A stretch of DNA of 41,599 bases from Bacteroidales bacterium (lineage in GTDB: Bacteria > Bacteroidota > Bacteroidia > Bacteroidales > VadinHA17): NCBI GenBank assembly GCA_003141495.1, contig PLMC01000121.1:1-41599 (forward strand). Direction: 5' to 3'. Below, in pieces: positions 1 through 8,949 of this stretch. Numbering within the stretch: the stretch's first letter is position 1; each line of letters opens with the position of its first letter. The position numbers and the translations under genes are program-made. A model generated the notes under the pieces. That model searched no databases. It was not told the origin of the DNA and was given only the letters and a program-made list of their open reading frames with translations.

Positions 1-2484
1 AATGATTTACTTACAGCTCAGTATTATAATCTTACAAACCATCTGGCACCGGGGAAACATGTACTGACTATTCTTGTAAATAATAGTGATAATTCTGTTC
101 CGCATGGAGTAACAGGTTCGCATGCCTGGACAGAACACACTCAGAGCAACTGGAATGGGATCATAGGTAAATTCTGTCTCGAAGCCTATAATCCGGTTCA
201 CATTGAAACAGTTCAGGTCTATCCCGATATTGACTTAAAAAAAATCACAGTAAGGGTGAAAATATCTAATCCTCAAGGTTCTGTTGAAAAGACTAAACTG
301 ACACTGAAAGCTGATGCCTGGAATACCAATGAAAAACATAGTGTTCCACCAAAGTCATTTCAGGTTACACTCAGAAAGGGTGAAAATATAATTGAAGTAA
401 CTTACAGTATAGGAAGCAAAACCCTCTTCTGGAGCGAGTTTAATCCGGTATTATATAAGCTGGATGTCACATTGAAGAGCAAAAAAGCACTTGATAATTC
501 AACACTTGATTTTGGTATGCGTAAGTTTTCCACACAAGGGACACAATTTACAATAAACGGCACAAAGATATTTTTACGAGGAAAGCACGACGCATGTGTT
601 TTCCCCCTAACCGGTTATCCTCCTATGGATGTTAAAGGCTGGCAAAAAGTTTTCAGGATTGCGAAATCATACAATATCAATTTTTACCGTTTCCATTCGT
701 GGACACCACCACTGGCCGCATTTGAGGCTGCAGATATTGAAGGAATCTATCTTCAGCCGGAATTACCTTTCTGGGGTGAATTCAACAAAAACAGAAATTC
801 TGATTTGAATGCCTTTCTTCTCAAAGAGGGTGACCATATTCTTGACACTTATGGAAATCATGCATCATTTGTGATGTTTGCGCTAGGGAATGAACTTTCA
901 GGCGACTTTGATGTAATGAAAGAATTTCTGAATCATTTTAAATCGGCAGACAACCGTCATCTAATGGCCTATGGATCAAATAATTATCTGGGTTCAAGAG
1001 GCCAGGCTGAAGGCGAGGATTATTATGCAGGCTGTCGTGTCGGCGCCGATACCGATGCAACCTACAGCACCCACATCCGTGGCTCATTCTCATTTGCCGA
1101 TGCAAGCGATGGCGGTTATATTAACGGCCGCTATCCATCTACAAATCGGAACTATTCAGGTGCCATATCAAAATGCAAGGTTCCATCTGTCGGCACTGAG
1201 GTTGGACAATATCAGATCTATCCTGATTATGCTGAAATAAAAAAGTATACCGGTGTTATGAAGCCATGGAATTTTGAAGTCTTCAGGAATCGGCTTAAGG
1301 AGAATAACCTGAGTGATCAGTCCAATGACTTTTTCAGAGCTTCCGGAGCATTGAGTGCAATCTGTTATAAGGCTGATATTGAGATGGCAATGAGAACTCC
1401 GGGTTTTGGAGGGTTCCACCTGCTCGACCTTCAGGATTTTCCGGGGCAGGGAACAGCATTAGTGGGTTTACTTGATGCATTTATGGATAGTAAAGGAATT
1501 ATAACTCCTGAGGAATTCAGTCAATTCTGTAACAGAGTGGTTCCTTTAGTTATTATGGAAAAATATTGCTGGGCGAACAATGAACAATTCAGAGCGAAGA
1601 TCCAAGTAGCAAATTATTCCGAAGCTTCATTAAAAACGCAATCTGTAAAATGGGAACTTAAAAATGGAAAAGGGGCAACTGTTTTCCAGAGAGATGAAAC
1701 AGTTGATATTTTACATGGAGGATTGACGAATACGGGCTCTATCAATATTGATCTTTTAAAGTTTTCCAAAGCAGAAAAACTTACTCTTTTAGTCTATCTC
1801 GAAGGAACACATTATGAAAACTCTTATCCAATATGGGTCTATCCCTCCGATACAAATACAAAAGTACCAAATAACATTTTTGTTTCGAAGAACCTGGATA
1901 AAATCACTATTTCGAAACTTACAGAAGGAGCAATGGTATTATTATTCCCTGATTTTAATGAGATAAAAGATCTTTCTGTAGGAGGATTGTTTACTCCCGA
2001 TTACTGGAATTTCAAGATGTTCAAAGGTATCTCAGAATCAAATAATAAACCCGTATCGCCTGGCACCATGTCAATTCTTACTAATCCTAAATCTCCTTTA
2101 TTCACTGATTTTCCTACCGAATTTCATTCAAACTGGCAGTGGTGGGCCATTGTTAAAAACAGCCGCCCGTTTATCCTGGATAATGCACCGAAAGATTATC
2201 GTCCTCTTGTTCAAGTGGTTGATAATATCGAAAGGAACCATAAATTGGGTTTGATATTCGAATTCACTGTAGGACAAGGAAAATTGCTGGTCTGTATGTC
2301 TGACCTGAAAAAAATACATAATAAACCGGAAGGCAGACAGTTGTACAGTGCAATTCTAAAATACATGTTATCTGATAAATTCAATCCTGCTCAAACACTC
2401 AACCCGGAGGAACTTGTAGCCTTATTTAAAACAAAAAATTCAGGCACAAAAATTGGAGGTGCAAAGAACATTTCCTACAAGTAA
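1..2484 (+). CDS. Glycoside hydrolase family 2 enzyme (beta-galactosidase/glucuronidase-like), 5'-partial
   Basis: The frame is open from the first base, so the N-terminus lies outside the window; an in-frame GTG at 256 is internal. Codons 1-85 look like the end of a GH2 sugar-binding domain, with HTQSNWNGIIG at codons 46-56. An immunoglobulin-like sandwich follows, then the TIM barrel from about codon 190. The acid/base Glu is in GNELSGD (codon 298) and the likely nucleophile Glu is in GTEVGQ (codon 400), about 100 residues later as usual for GH2. The long C-terminal part resembles accessory beta domains of Bacteroidota GH2 enzymes. It probably removes a beta-linked sugar from plant or algal glycan oligosaccharides in the periplasm; the exact substrate cannot be read from the sequence. 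The next gene follows after 286 bp, so it may end its operon. Confidence 0.85.
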   Translation, partial: NDLLTAQYYNLTNHLAPGKHVLTILVNNSDNSVPHGVTGSHAWTEHTQSNWNGIIGKFCLEAYNPVHIETVQVYPDIDLKKITVRVKISNPQGSVEKTKLTLKADAWNTNEKHSVPPKSFQVTLRKGENIIEVTYSIGSKTLFWSEFNPVLYKLDVTLKSKKALDNSTLDFGMRKFSTQGTQFTINGTKIFLRGKHDACVFPLTGYPPMDVKGWQKVFRIAKSYNINFYRFHSWTPPLAAFEAADIEGIYLQPELPFWGEFNKNRNSDLNAFLLKEGDHILDTYGNHASFVMFALGNELSGDFDVMKEFLNHFKSADNRHLMAYGSNNYLGSRGQAEGEDYYAGCRVGADTDATYSTHIRGSFSFADASDGGYINGRYPSTNRNYSGAISKCKVPSVGTEVGQYQIYPDYAEIKKYTGVMKPWNFEVFRNRLKENNLSDQSNDFFRASGALSAICYKADIEMAMRTPGFGGFHLLDLQDFPGQGTALVGLLDAFMDSKGIITPEEFSQFCNRVVPLVIMEKYCWANNEQFRAKIQVANYSEASLKTQSVKWELKNGKGATVFQRDETVDILHGGLTNTGSINIDLLKFSKAEKLTLLVYLEGTHYENSYPIWVYPSDTNTKVPNNIFVSKNLDKITISKLTEGAMVLLFPDFNEIKDLSVGGLFTPDYWNFKMFKGISESNNKPVSPGTMSILTNPKSPLFTDFPTEFHSNWQWWAIVKNSRPFILDNAPKDYRPLVQVVDNIERNHKLGLIFEFTVGQGKLLVCMSDLKKIHNKPEGRQLYSAILKYMLSDKFNPAQTLNPEELVALFKTKNSGTKIGGAKNISYK

Positions 2485-2770
2485 TAAAGAGCATTGCAAT
2501 TGTAAAAATTATCATTATTAGGTATCCTGATTATAACTCTATCCCTGATTAATTCGTAATCGTAATATAAAACAGGCATCAAATGCCAGTTTTTAAATAG
2601 GTGGTCATAAGTCAGTGGATCTCAGACCATATTAACGGTCTTACTTACAGTCTGGTCATTTTAATATCTTCAGGTCATCGGTAAAGTAGGCACTCAAAGA
2701 TGCTATGTAAATAGCACTGATTCTCTGGCATAATAATTGATGTAATATTTATTATCCATAATAATCAACC

Positions 2771-3187
2771 ATGAAGAAAGACAATTATAAGAGGATTCTT
2801 GTAGTAATATTCCTCACTTGTTTAGCTGTGATGTCAGGTTGCGACAGTAAAAAAACTCTTGTTGCAGGTATTCTTGAAGGCACTATTTCTATAGGCCCGA
2901 TTTGTCCGGTGGAGACAATTCCTCCGGATCCTGCTTGTCTGCCAACTGCCGAAACTTATAAGGCTTATCCCGTGAGTGTATTCACTTCCGACGGGAAAAC
3001 CAAAGTAGCACAATTAATGCCGTCACTTGATGGGTCTTATTCAAGTGAGCTTCCTCCGGGCGATTATCTCATTGTATTGGAAAGGGCAAAGAATAATATA
3101 GGGGGAAGCAATCTTCCTGTTATGGTTTCAATTACCGCTCAGGATAAAACTCTGCTGAACATAAATATTGATACCGGCATCAGGTAA
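2771..3187 (+). CDS. Small lipoprotein with a carboxypeptidase-regulatory/transthyretin-like domain
   Basis: A 138-residue protein with a lipoprotein signal peptide: Lys/Arg-rich start, hydrophobic core and lipobox VMSGC, with Cys24 as the lipidated residue. The mature part contains EGTISIGPICPVE and a Pro/Cys-rich stretch, followed by a predicted beta sandwich ending in a PPGDYLIVLE-type strand. That pattern is typical of small carboxypeptidase-regulatory-like (transthyretin-fold) domains, which serve as binding or structural modules. It is probably anchored to the periplasmic or outer face of a membrane. It stands alone between the GH2 gene and the protease gene. Function unknown; the fold is inferred from the pattern only. 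Confidence 0.7.
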   Translation: MKKDNYKRILVVIFLTCLAVMSGCDSKKTLVAGILEGTISIGPICPVETIPPDPACLPTAETYKAYPVSVFTSDGKTKVAQLMPSLDGSYSSELPPGDYLIVLERAKNNIGGSNLPVMVSITAQDKTLLNINIDTGIR

Positions 3188-3320
3188 TTGGAATAAAACA
3201 TCTTCATCTTTTGTCTGTTTTACAGATAAGATTATTATTTTATTCCTCTGTTCAAATTGAGATACTGAGGAATGAAGAATTTATTTCATGCTATCTCTTT
3301 GGCATAGATTTTATTTGAAC

Positions 3321-5414
3321 ATGAAAAGCTTTTTATTCATTTGCCTTTTATATCTGGTCTCATTTTCTGTTCTGGCACAGAAGGTGACAATCAAAGTTTC
3401 AAAGACTAAAAACTCTGGCTTAACAACCTGGCAAATTATTGATGATCAGAATAATATGGTTTTTTCGGGAACTGAATACCTTCAAAATGATACTGTTTCT
3501 TTTAGTCTTGATGCAAATAAACGCTATTTTTTAAAGATATCTGTTTCAGGAAATAATAATCCTGGTTCGAGTATATGTACACTCGAACTTAATGGAGAAC
3601 CACTCTTATTTATAAAATCAGATATTGGGGAAGGTGATCATTTATTTCCATTCTTTACCGGGATAAGATCTATCAATGCTAAGATTACCGGAGGCACAAA
3701 CTCAGTTATTTCCGATTTTCCCTGGCAGGTATATTATATTTCAGGTAATTTCAGGTGCGGAGGTTCAATAATCGGGAGTAACTGGGTGGTTACGGCTGCC
3801 CACTGTACAAAAAACAGTACCGGAGGCGCTATTCCTGCTTCACAAATGTTTGTAAGAGTCGGATTAAATAATCCATCCAATACCAGTGAAGGGAAATCGT
3901 ATTCTGTGAGTGAAGCAATAGTTAATGAAGGTTACAACAGTCAGACTCTTTTAAATGATATTGCTCTTTTAAGATTAACAGACACTGTTAATTTTGTTAA
4001 TGCGACTCCAATTAAACTTGTTACAACCTTTGATGCCGCGAAGGGTGCCATTGATCCGGGTGTTATGTCGTGGGTAACAGGATGGGGTCTGACAAATGTC
4101 AATCCGGAAGTATTCCCCACTTCACTTCAGAAGCTTCAGCTGCCAATCATTTCCGATGCACAGGCATCTACAGTCTGGGGCACTATCCCGACAACCGATC
4201 TCATGGCAGGTTATCTTAACGGAAACAAAGATGCCTGCAATGGAGATAGCGGTGGACCCCTGGTTGTTCCTGTGTCTGGTGAGTATAAATTAGCAGGAAT
4301 TGTCAGTTGGGGTAGTCAAAACTGTAATACTTATGGCGCTTATACAAATGTTTCAGATATGGAATCCTGGATCCGGACAAAAACCGGTATTGCCAGAAAT
4401 TTTATGCCCTCTTCCCCGGTTGGCGATTCATTAATATGCCAGGGAATTGAATCAAGTCAGTATTCGGTACAACCCATCTCAGGTGCCACAGCGTATGAAT
4501 GGAATCTTTTACCGGCAAATGCAGGTGTTATAACAGGGAATTCCCAAAATGCTTCGGTGCTTTGGAATATCGGTTATACCGGATCTGTAAATGTAATTCT
4601 CAGGGTCACAATAAATAATAAGGTTTCAGATTGGTCAGGGCTTAATGTGAATATATTTCTTAACACAAAAATACTCTACCAGTCACATGATACTATTATC
4701 TGTGTCGGACAATCGGTTACTTTTAATATTAATGCTGAAGGACATAATCTTAATTACAATTGGTCAAGGAATGGTCAGATTGTTCAGTCTGGATCTTCAG
4801 CAGTGTTGAATATTATAGCTGCAACAACCAATGATTCCGGTGATTATAAATGCGAAATATCCGGTTCTTGCGGGGTATTAGTATCCAATATCATAAAACT
4901 GACTGTTTATCCGCTGACTAAAATAACCTCTATTTCTCCGAATGTTGAGGTCCCGTTTGGGAATAGTGTTACTCTTGAAGTTAATTCGGATGGCCATGAT
5001 CTGTCGTATCAATGGCAAAAAGATGGTAAAGTGATAGATAACAGTAATACTTCTCAGTTAATACTGCCCGACCTGAATGCCACTGATATAGGTCTTTACA
5101 GAACTACCGTTACAGGCACATGCGGTGTCGAGATAAGTGATAGTATATATGTTTATGTAAAAAAAGCAAATTCTTCGTCATATCCTGAGGTCTTTCTGTG
5201 GCCTTCAATTACAACCGAGAATTTCACGGTAGCGCTGAGTACTGATGCACTTTATAATGTTCAGATATTTAGCAGTATGGGCAAAAAAATCAGAGAACTG
5301 AAAAATTGCCGTTACCAGACAAGCATCAATATAAGCACGATAGCCAAAGGTGTATATATTGTCGAAGTAAATAACAACGATTTTCGAAAATCAATTAAGG
5401 TGATAAAGGAATAA
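3321..5414 (+). CDS. Secreted trypsin-like serine protease with Ig-like domains and T9SS sorting domain
   Basis: The start at 3321 is chosen because it gives a clean signal peptide (MKSFLFICLL..VLAQ); an in-frame TTG at 3288 would add 11 unlikely residues. The S1 peptidase domain spans about residues 120-365. Its catalytic triad is His161 (TAAHC), Asp213 (NDIALL) and Ser310 (GDSGGP). Asp304, six residues before the Ser, corresponds to chymotrypsin Asp189 and predicts cleavage after Arg/Lys. Then come a PKD-like segment and two Ig-like domains (about residues 450-540 and 545-630), each with a YxCE- or YRTT-type strand. The last ~75 residues match a type A T9SS sorting domain (ISTIAKGVYIVEV, then KSIKVIKE), so the protein should be secreted or cell-surface attached through the Por system. 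No prodomain or inhibitor gene is adjacent. Confidence 0.9.
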   Translation: MKSFLFICLLYLVSFSVLAQKVTIKVSKTKNSGLTTWQIIDDQNNMVFSGTEYLQNDTVSFSLDANKRYFLKISVSGNNNPGSSICTLELNGEPLLFIKSDIGEGDHLFPFFTGIRSINAKITGGTNSVISDFPWQVYYISGNFRCGGSIIGSNWVVTAAHCTKNSTGGAIPASQMFVRVGLNNPSNTSEGKSYSVSEAIVNEGYNSQTLLNDIALLRLTDTVNFVNATPIKLVTTFDAAKGAIDPGVMSWVTGWGLTNVNPEVFPTSLQKLQLPIISDAQASTVWGTIPTTDLMAGYLNGNKDACNGDSGGPLVVPVSGEYKLAGIVSWGSQNCNTYGAYTNVSDMESWIRTKTGIARNFMPSSPVGDSLICQGIESSQYSVQPISGATAYEWNLLPANAGVITGNSQNASVLWNIGYTGSVNVILRVTINNKVSDWSGLNVNIFLNTKILYQSHDTIICVGQSVTFNINAEGHNLNYNWSRNGQIVQSGSSAVLNIIAATTNDSGDYKCEISGSCGVLVSNIIKLTVYPLTKITSISPNVEVPFGNSVTLEVNSDGHDLSYQWQKDGKVIDNSNTSQLILPDLNATDIGLYRTTVTGTCGVEISDSIYVYVKKANSSSYPEVFLWPSITTENFTVALSTDALYNVQIFSSMGKKIRELKNCRYQTSINISTIAKGVYIVEVNNNDFRKSIKVIKE

Positions 5415-5759
5415 TCTTTTATTTCAGGTTAAATCTATTCTCACTTTATTTTGTAAATATTCGCTTCCTGTACTTTTTTATCTTCTCGTACATTCTGTTA
5501 GTCAAAATTCAATTTTATAAGTTTTTTTTGATATAGAAATATAATTGGATATTTATTACTCAGATTATCAGCATATTGTATTTTTAAAGAGCCCTCTTTA
5601 GCTTTTTTTGTGGCTGTAGGTTCATAAAAGGCATATCATTTTTGACGAAGTTCTATTTTTAGATTATCAACAGTTTGTTACTGTAATTATTCGTCCCGAT
5701 TTCGGCGATAAAGCATATCCTAAAAAGTCTCATTTCCCCACTAATTGGGCATCAGCTGC

Positions 5760-5786
5760 TTGACTGGTATGTTATTATGCTATAAT
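5760..5786 (+). promoter_or_regulatory. Possible promoter (TTGACT - 15 nt - TATAAT)
   Basis: In the 399-bp AT-rich gap before the gene at 5814, TTGACT (5760-5765) and TATAAT (5781-5786) resemble classical -35/-10 boxes. The 15-nt spacer is short, and Bacteroidota normally use TAnnTTTG instead, so this is tentative. I see nothing else of note in 5415-5759. Confidence 0.25.
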
Positions 5787-5813
5787 TTTACATCGAATAA
5801 CAGACATATAATT

Positions 5814-6380
5814 ATGGAAGATATTTCAGTTTTAAAAAGGCCGGTAACAACTACCAATAGAAAAGGCAGGATAAATTTAAATGCTACAAAAATTCCTCCC
5901 GTAGCAAGAAAAAATAATCTTGTTCCCAATAAACTGTCTGGAGAGGTTGACGAGAACTTTATAAATTATCTTAACTGGCACGGTCTTGCAAATGAAGACA
6001 ATTTACTGGTTCTCTCTTCAAAAATGCACTATTATTATGATTATGAAGAACTGAAAGAAGTGACAACCTTAATTAATCTTAAAAAATTGAATCTTATTAA
6101 ACATCTCGATGATTTTTTACATACTCTCTGTAGTGGATTATCTCCAAAGGCCAACTTCATAGGATGCTTTTCTGACAGGAGAACTCAAAAGGGAGTCAGT
6201 ATGACTTCACGGATGTACAAAAAAGTTATTAATTTTTTAGATTCAAAGACTGATGTTGATATTGACAAGAAGGATTTCTCAAGACTTCTTGAATCTCACG
6301 GATTCAAAATAATTGACATGACAGAAATCAACGGGTTAACATATTTCAGAACACAAAATTTCAGAAGAGAAGCAGTCTGA
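5814..6380 (+). CDS. Hypothetical protein, possibly methyltransferase-related
   Basis: A 188-residue soluble protein, starting at the ATG at 5814; an upstream in-frame TTG at 5745 would add a cysteine-rich leader with no support. There is no signal peptide or membrane segment. The first ~45 residues are basic and look disordered. The rest has alternating helix/strand character: LLVLSS, a helical NLKKLNLIKHLDDFL segment, the strand-like FIGCF, and a conserved-looking C-terminal GFKIIDMTEINGLTYF. The order resembles the second half of a Rossmann-type methyltransferase, but no SAM-binding glycine motif is visible, so I do not assign a function. Related short proteins seem common in Bacteroidota (from memory). 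It is convergent with the SiaC-like gene. Confidence 0.65.
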   Translation: MEDISVLKRPVTTTNRKGRINLNATKIPPVARKNNLVPNKLSGEVDENFINYLNWHGLANEDNLLVLSSKMHYYYDYEELKEVTTLINLKKLNLIKHLDDFLHTLCSGLSPKANFIGCFSDRRTQKGVSMTSRMYKKVINFLDSKTDVDIDKKDFSRLLESHGFKIIDMTEINGLTYFRTQNFRREAV

Positions 6381-6504
6381 TCGTCTTTAACTTTTCATCA
6401 AATTATAATTCAGGAATTCTTACCAGGGAGTTGCAGACGCATAGCAACAGGTTAATGTTGTATAATAATCTCCCGCTAAATTGTATCAGAATACGACTTA
6501 ATAC

Positions 6505-6930
6505 CTAAACTGAGCTGGTCTTCCATCTCAATGAATCTGACTCAGGTAATAAAGGATCGCTGATCATTATAAAATTAAAAGGAATATTCAAGGCTGATGA
6601 GATATCTTCTCCTTTCTCAAGGATATCTTCATCACCCTCTTCATAATACCAATTGATCGAATACTTTTTGTTAATCATCCTGATAGATCCGATCTTCTTA
6701 AGCAGATTAAAGTATATTTTAAAATTGATTGAATTAAAATATTCAAGATAAATATCTACAGTAGTGATTTCAGCAGGATTACTTACGTAATCATCAATCC
6801 ATTCATCTATCTGTTCAGAGAATCCTGACACATTTTCATTTATTGACCGGCCTGTTATTTTAATCATCCCCGCAGGATCAAGGCTGATCTCCGGCGTGCA
6901 TTTCGTCGATAATATCTTTTTCCCCAACAT
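6505..6930 (-). CDS. SiaC-family (DUF1987) regulatory phosphoprotein
   Basis: A 141-residue cytosolic protein with the DUF1987 layout: TPEISLDPAGMIKITGRSI near the start, a helix with IDEWIDDYVSNPAE, the core strand VDIYLEYFNS, and a C-terminal WYYEEGDEDILEKGEDISS followed by IPFNFI. In Pseudomonas, SiaC is phosphorylated on a Thr in the equivalent of LEYFNT, and the unphosphorylated form binds and activates a diguanylate cyclase. Here the position appears to be Ser67. The usual partners, a SiaA-type PP2C phosphatase and SiaB kinase, are not within this window, so the protein is orphaned locally. It is convergent with the hypothetical gene on its left flank. Confidence 0.8.
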   Translation of the reverse strand: MLGKKILSTKCTPEISLDPAGMIKITGRSINENVSGFSEQIDEWIDDYVSNPAEITTVDIYLEYFNSINFKIYFNLLKKIGSIRMINKKYSINWYYEEGDEDILEKGEDISSALNIPFNFIMISDPLLPESDSLRWKTSSV

Positions 6931-7151
6931 AAGTTTTCCCTTTCATTGCAAATATAGTGCATTATATGTAGTGTTTCAGGTTAGTTCTGGTATCGCTTCA
7001 AAGGTTTTTGATCAATACTAAAATAGGAATGACTAAAAGGGTTGAACATGTGATTAGCAGAAATTGTAGCATAAAAAGAGATGTGTCGCTATCTCAACGA
7101 ATGAATATTGGCGGTTGAAAGTTTGTTTATAAAAGAAATTGAATTTCATTT

Positions 7152-7176
7152 ATTTACAACAAGTTATGTTGTAAAT
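7152..7176 (+). promoter_or_regulatory. Operator-like 10-bp perfect inverted repeat overlapping a -7 box
   Basis: ATTTACAACA (7152-7161) and TGTTGTAAAT (7167-7176) are perfect inverted repeats around AGTTA. The right arm overlaps TAAATTTG (7172-7179), which matches the Bacteroidota -7 consensus TAnnTTTG. The position, about 90 bp upstream of the lysozyme-like gene at 7268 in the divergent region 6931-7267, suits a repressor site. No clear -33 TTG lies at the usual distance. Confidence 0.45.
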
Positions 7177-7267
7177 TTGTAAAGAGGTCGTGGTTTCTTG
7201 ATAAATAGCAAGTAAATAACCAGAATAATCCGGTTTGCATATTAAAAGAATAATTCGGCATTTCACA

Positions 7268-7690
7268 ATGAACACCAATCTAAAAAAGATAAAGATTGTA
7301 TGTTTTATTTTGTTGTCTTTTTCACTGGAACTTTCCGCACCCAGCGAGAAATTTCTTACAGTTCTTAAGAATTCTCCCATACAACCGTATAAGCAACTTG
7401 CATTCGCTATAGGAATGGTAGAAACAAAAGGTGATACGCTGGCATACAATCCATTGGAAGAAGCTTCAGGAATTTATCAGATACGTCCTATCAGACTTAT
7501 TGATTATAATAAACGAACGGGGAACAGCTATACCAGGAATGATTTGTTTAACTATGAAATATCAGAAAGGATTTTTTTATACTTCGCTGATCAGGTTGGT
7601 CCTTATAATTTTGAACAGATTGCCAGGAAATGGAATGGATCGGGACACCTTACAACCAATTACTGGTACAGGATCAGACAATACCTTTGA
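7268..7690 (+). CDS. Secreted lytic transglycosylase-like (lysozyme-fold) protein
   Basis: A 140-residue protein; the ATG at 7268 is preferred over 7235 because it places the signal peptide (MNTNLKKIKIVCFILLSFSL..) at the start. The body follows the SLT/lysozyme-fold plan: AIGMVETKGD carries the candidate catalytic Glu, then ASGIYQIRPIRLIDYN (the GxxQI-type substrate-binding motif), and ARKWNGSG near the end, ahead of the closing YW. Such small proteins cleave or bind peptidoglycan glycan strands in the periplasm. It is unusually short, with no LysM or other wall-binding domain. A second, unrelated lysozyme-like gene lies 497 bp downstream. The inverted repeat at 7152 may control it. Confidence 0.72.
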   Translation: MNTNLKKIKIVCFILLSFSLELSAPSEKFLTVLKNSPIQPYKQLAFAIGMVETKGDTLAYNPLEEASGIYQIRPIRLIDYNKRTGNSYTRNDLFNYEISERIFLYFADQVGPYNFEQIARKWNGSGHLTTNYWYRIRQYL

Positions 7691-7866
7691 TTGAATGCTT
7701 TTGCCACCCGTAAGACCTTTTGCAATGACGGGACTGAATCCTCTGGACGACCCTGGGTTATTCATTTTGAATTGAATAGTTCCAGTTGGATCAATTTTAT
7801 TGGAGATACACCTGATTTTTTATCTAAATTAATTGACAATTAGTCAAATTCTCATTTTGAGAAATA

Positions 7867-7881
7867 GTTCTGAATCAGAAC
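7867..7881. promoter_or_regulatory. 15-bp palindrome in the 7691-8187 gap
   Basis: GTTCTGAATCAGAAC is a perfect 7-bp inverted repeat around one base. The smaller TCTCATTTTGAGA lies just before it (about 7851-7863). Both are in the 497-bp gap between the two lysozyme-like genes and about 225 bp ahead of the promoter at 8103. They could be an operator or the stem of an attenuating hairpin; the only other support in this gap is the promoter at 8103. Confidence 0.3.
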
Positions 7882-8102
7882 AGTTAATATTAATGTATTG
7901 ATCAGAATATCATTGTATTATATCAAAAGAGTTTCTATAAAGAACCCTGTTTTGCTCAGATTTTTAGTAAATTTTGCCTGCATTTTGACGAACTTTCCCA
8001 ATTTGTTCATTAATCCTTAAATCCTATAATTAACTGTCTGTTTTTCTTTGATTAAACAGGTAAAATCGTGTCACTTTAAACCCGGATCGGAGTCTGACGC
8101 AA

Positions 8103-8133
8103 TTGACTTCAGTATTTATAAGGTCTAACTTTG
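8103..8133 (+). promoter_or_regulatory. Bacteroidota-type promoter (TTG - 20 nt - TAACTTTG)
   Basis: TAACTTTG (8126-8133) matches the TAnnTTTG -7 box exactly, and TTG (8103-8105) sits 20 nt upstream at the -33 position. This predicts a transcript starting near 8140 and a short leader to the ATG at 8188. Confidence 0.55.
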
Positions 8134-8187
8134 CAGAGATAAGTAAACAATTGAACTGAAGGAATATAATTCTTAAAATTATTTATC

Positions 8188-8754
8188 ATGAGAAAAATAT
8201 TTCTGACATTACTGTTAATTCTTATTTCTCATATCTGTAGTGCTCCGAATATTGATTTCCGGTTGGGGATAATTAAATTTAAATCGTTATCAAAATTCGT
8301 GATTGAGAAATACCATGAATCGGAATTATCCAGGTTTATTAATGATCTGGGATACAAAGAATCCGGAAACAACTGGTTATGCATAAACCAGATAGGCTGT
8401 TTCGGTGAATGGCAGTTTAATGAATCCACCTTGAAGTATCTGGGATACAAAAAGATAACATTAAAGAATTTTAAAGCGCATCCTGAAATTTTCCCACGGG
8501 AGTTGCAACTGCAGGTACTAAAGACACTGATTAAGGTAAATCTTTTGATTCTGGACGACTATGAACATTATATAGGGGATTCGATTAATGGTGTTGTAAT
8601 TACAAAATCAGGAATGATAGCTGCATCACATCTTGGTGGGGCAGGATCATTAGAGAAATTTCTGAATTCAAATGGAAGGATAAACAAGAAAGATGTTCTC
8701 GGGACATCAATATTTGATTATCTGAAGAAATTCAGCTATTACGATCTGGAGTAA
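8188..8754 (+). CDS. Secreted lysozyme-fold (peptidoglycan lytic) protein
   Basis: A 188-residue protein with a signal peptide (MRKIFLTLLLILISHICSA). The motif LGYKESGNNWLCINQIGCFG followed by EWQFNESTLKYLGY matches the catalytic-Glu/EYQF plan of a Bacteroidota lysozyme-like family, with Glu in YKESGN. It continues with FPRELQLQVL, an YIGDSINGVVITKSG segment and AASHLGGAGSLEKFL, ending in LGTSIFDYLKKFS. The role is probably periplasmic cleavage of peptidoglycan. It is not homologous in detail to the gene at 7268, so this is not a tandem duplication. It has its own promoter at 8103. Confidence 0.72.
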   Translation: MRKIFLTLLLILISHICSAPNIDFRLGIIKFKSLSKFVIEKYHESELSRFINDLGYKESGNNWLCINQIGCFGEWQFNESTLKYLGYKKITLKNFKAHPEIFPRELQLQVLKTLIKVNLLILDDYEHYIGDSINGVVITKSGMIAASHLGGAGSLEKFLNSNGRINKKDVLGTSIFDYLKKFSYYDLE

Positions 8755-8782
8755 TAAAAACCAATATTTAAAAAAAGCAAGT

Positions 8783-8917
8783 ATGAAAACGATATACAGG
8801 ATTACCTCAAAAGAAGTTGGTGATGTCTTGCTTAAAAAAAGGAAGATAGCAAAGGCTTATCGATGGTGGTTACGCGAAAATGGATATACCTATAATTCCA
8901 CTTTCTTTTTCAGATAG
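8783..8917 (+). CDS. Possible 44-residue basic peptide
   Basis: A short frame starting at the ATG at 8783, 28 bp after the lysozyme-like gene and in the same direction, preceded by a purine-rich AAAAAAGCAAG. It encodes MKTIYRITSKEVGDVLLKKR and more, rich in Lys/Arg with a WW pair, and has no signal peptide. The close spacing suggests co-transcription. It could be a remnant or a genuine small protein; there is no family I recognise. Confidence 0.35.
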   Translation: MKTIYRITSKEVGDVLLKKRKIAKAYRWWLRENGYTYNSTFFFR

Positions 8918-8949
8918 GAAGAATAACAAATGGCTTCACCTCTGGCATT

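Noticed and set aside
2601-2692. A further relic of the F1 repeat (GTGGTCAT..., GGTCATCGG)
   Set aside because: Only short GGTCA blocks match; TTTAACTCCGG and CTGGCTTTTCC are missing.
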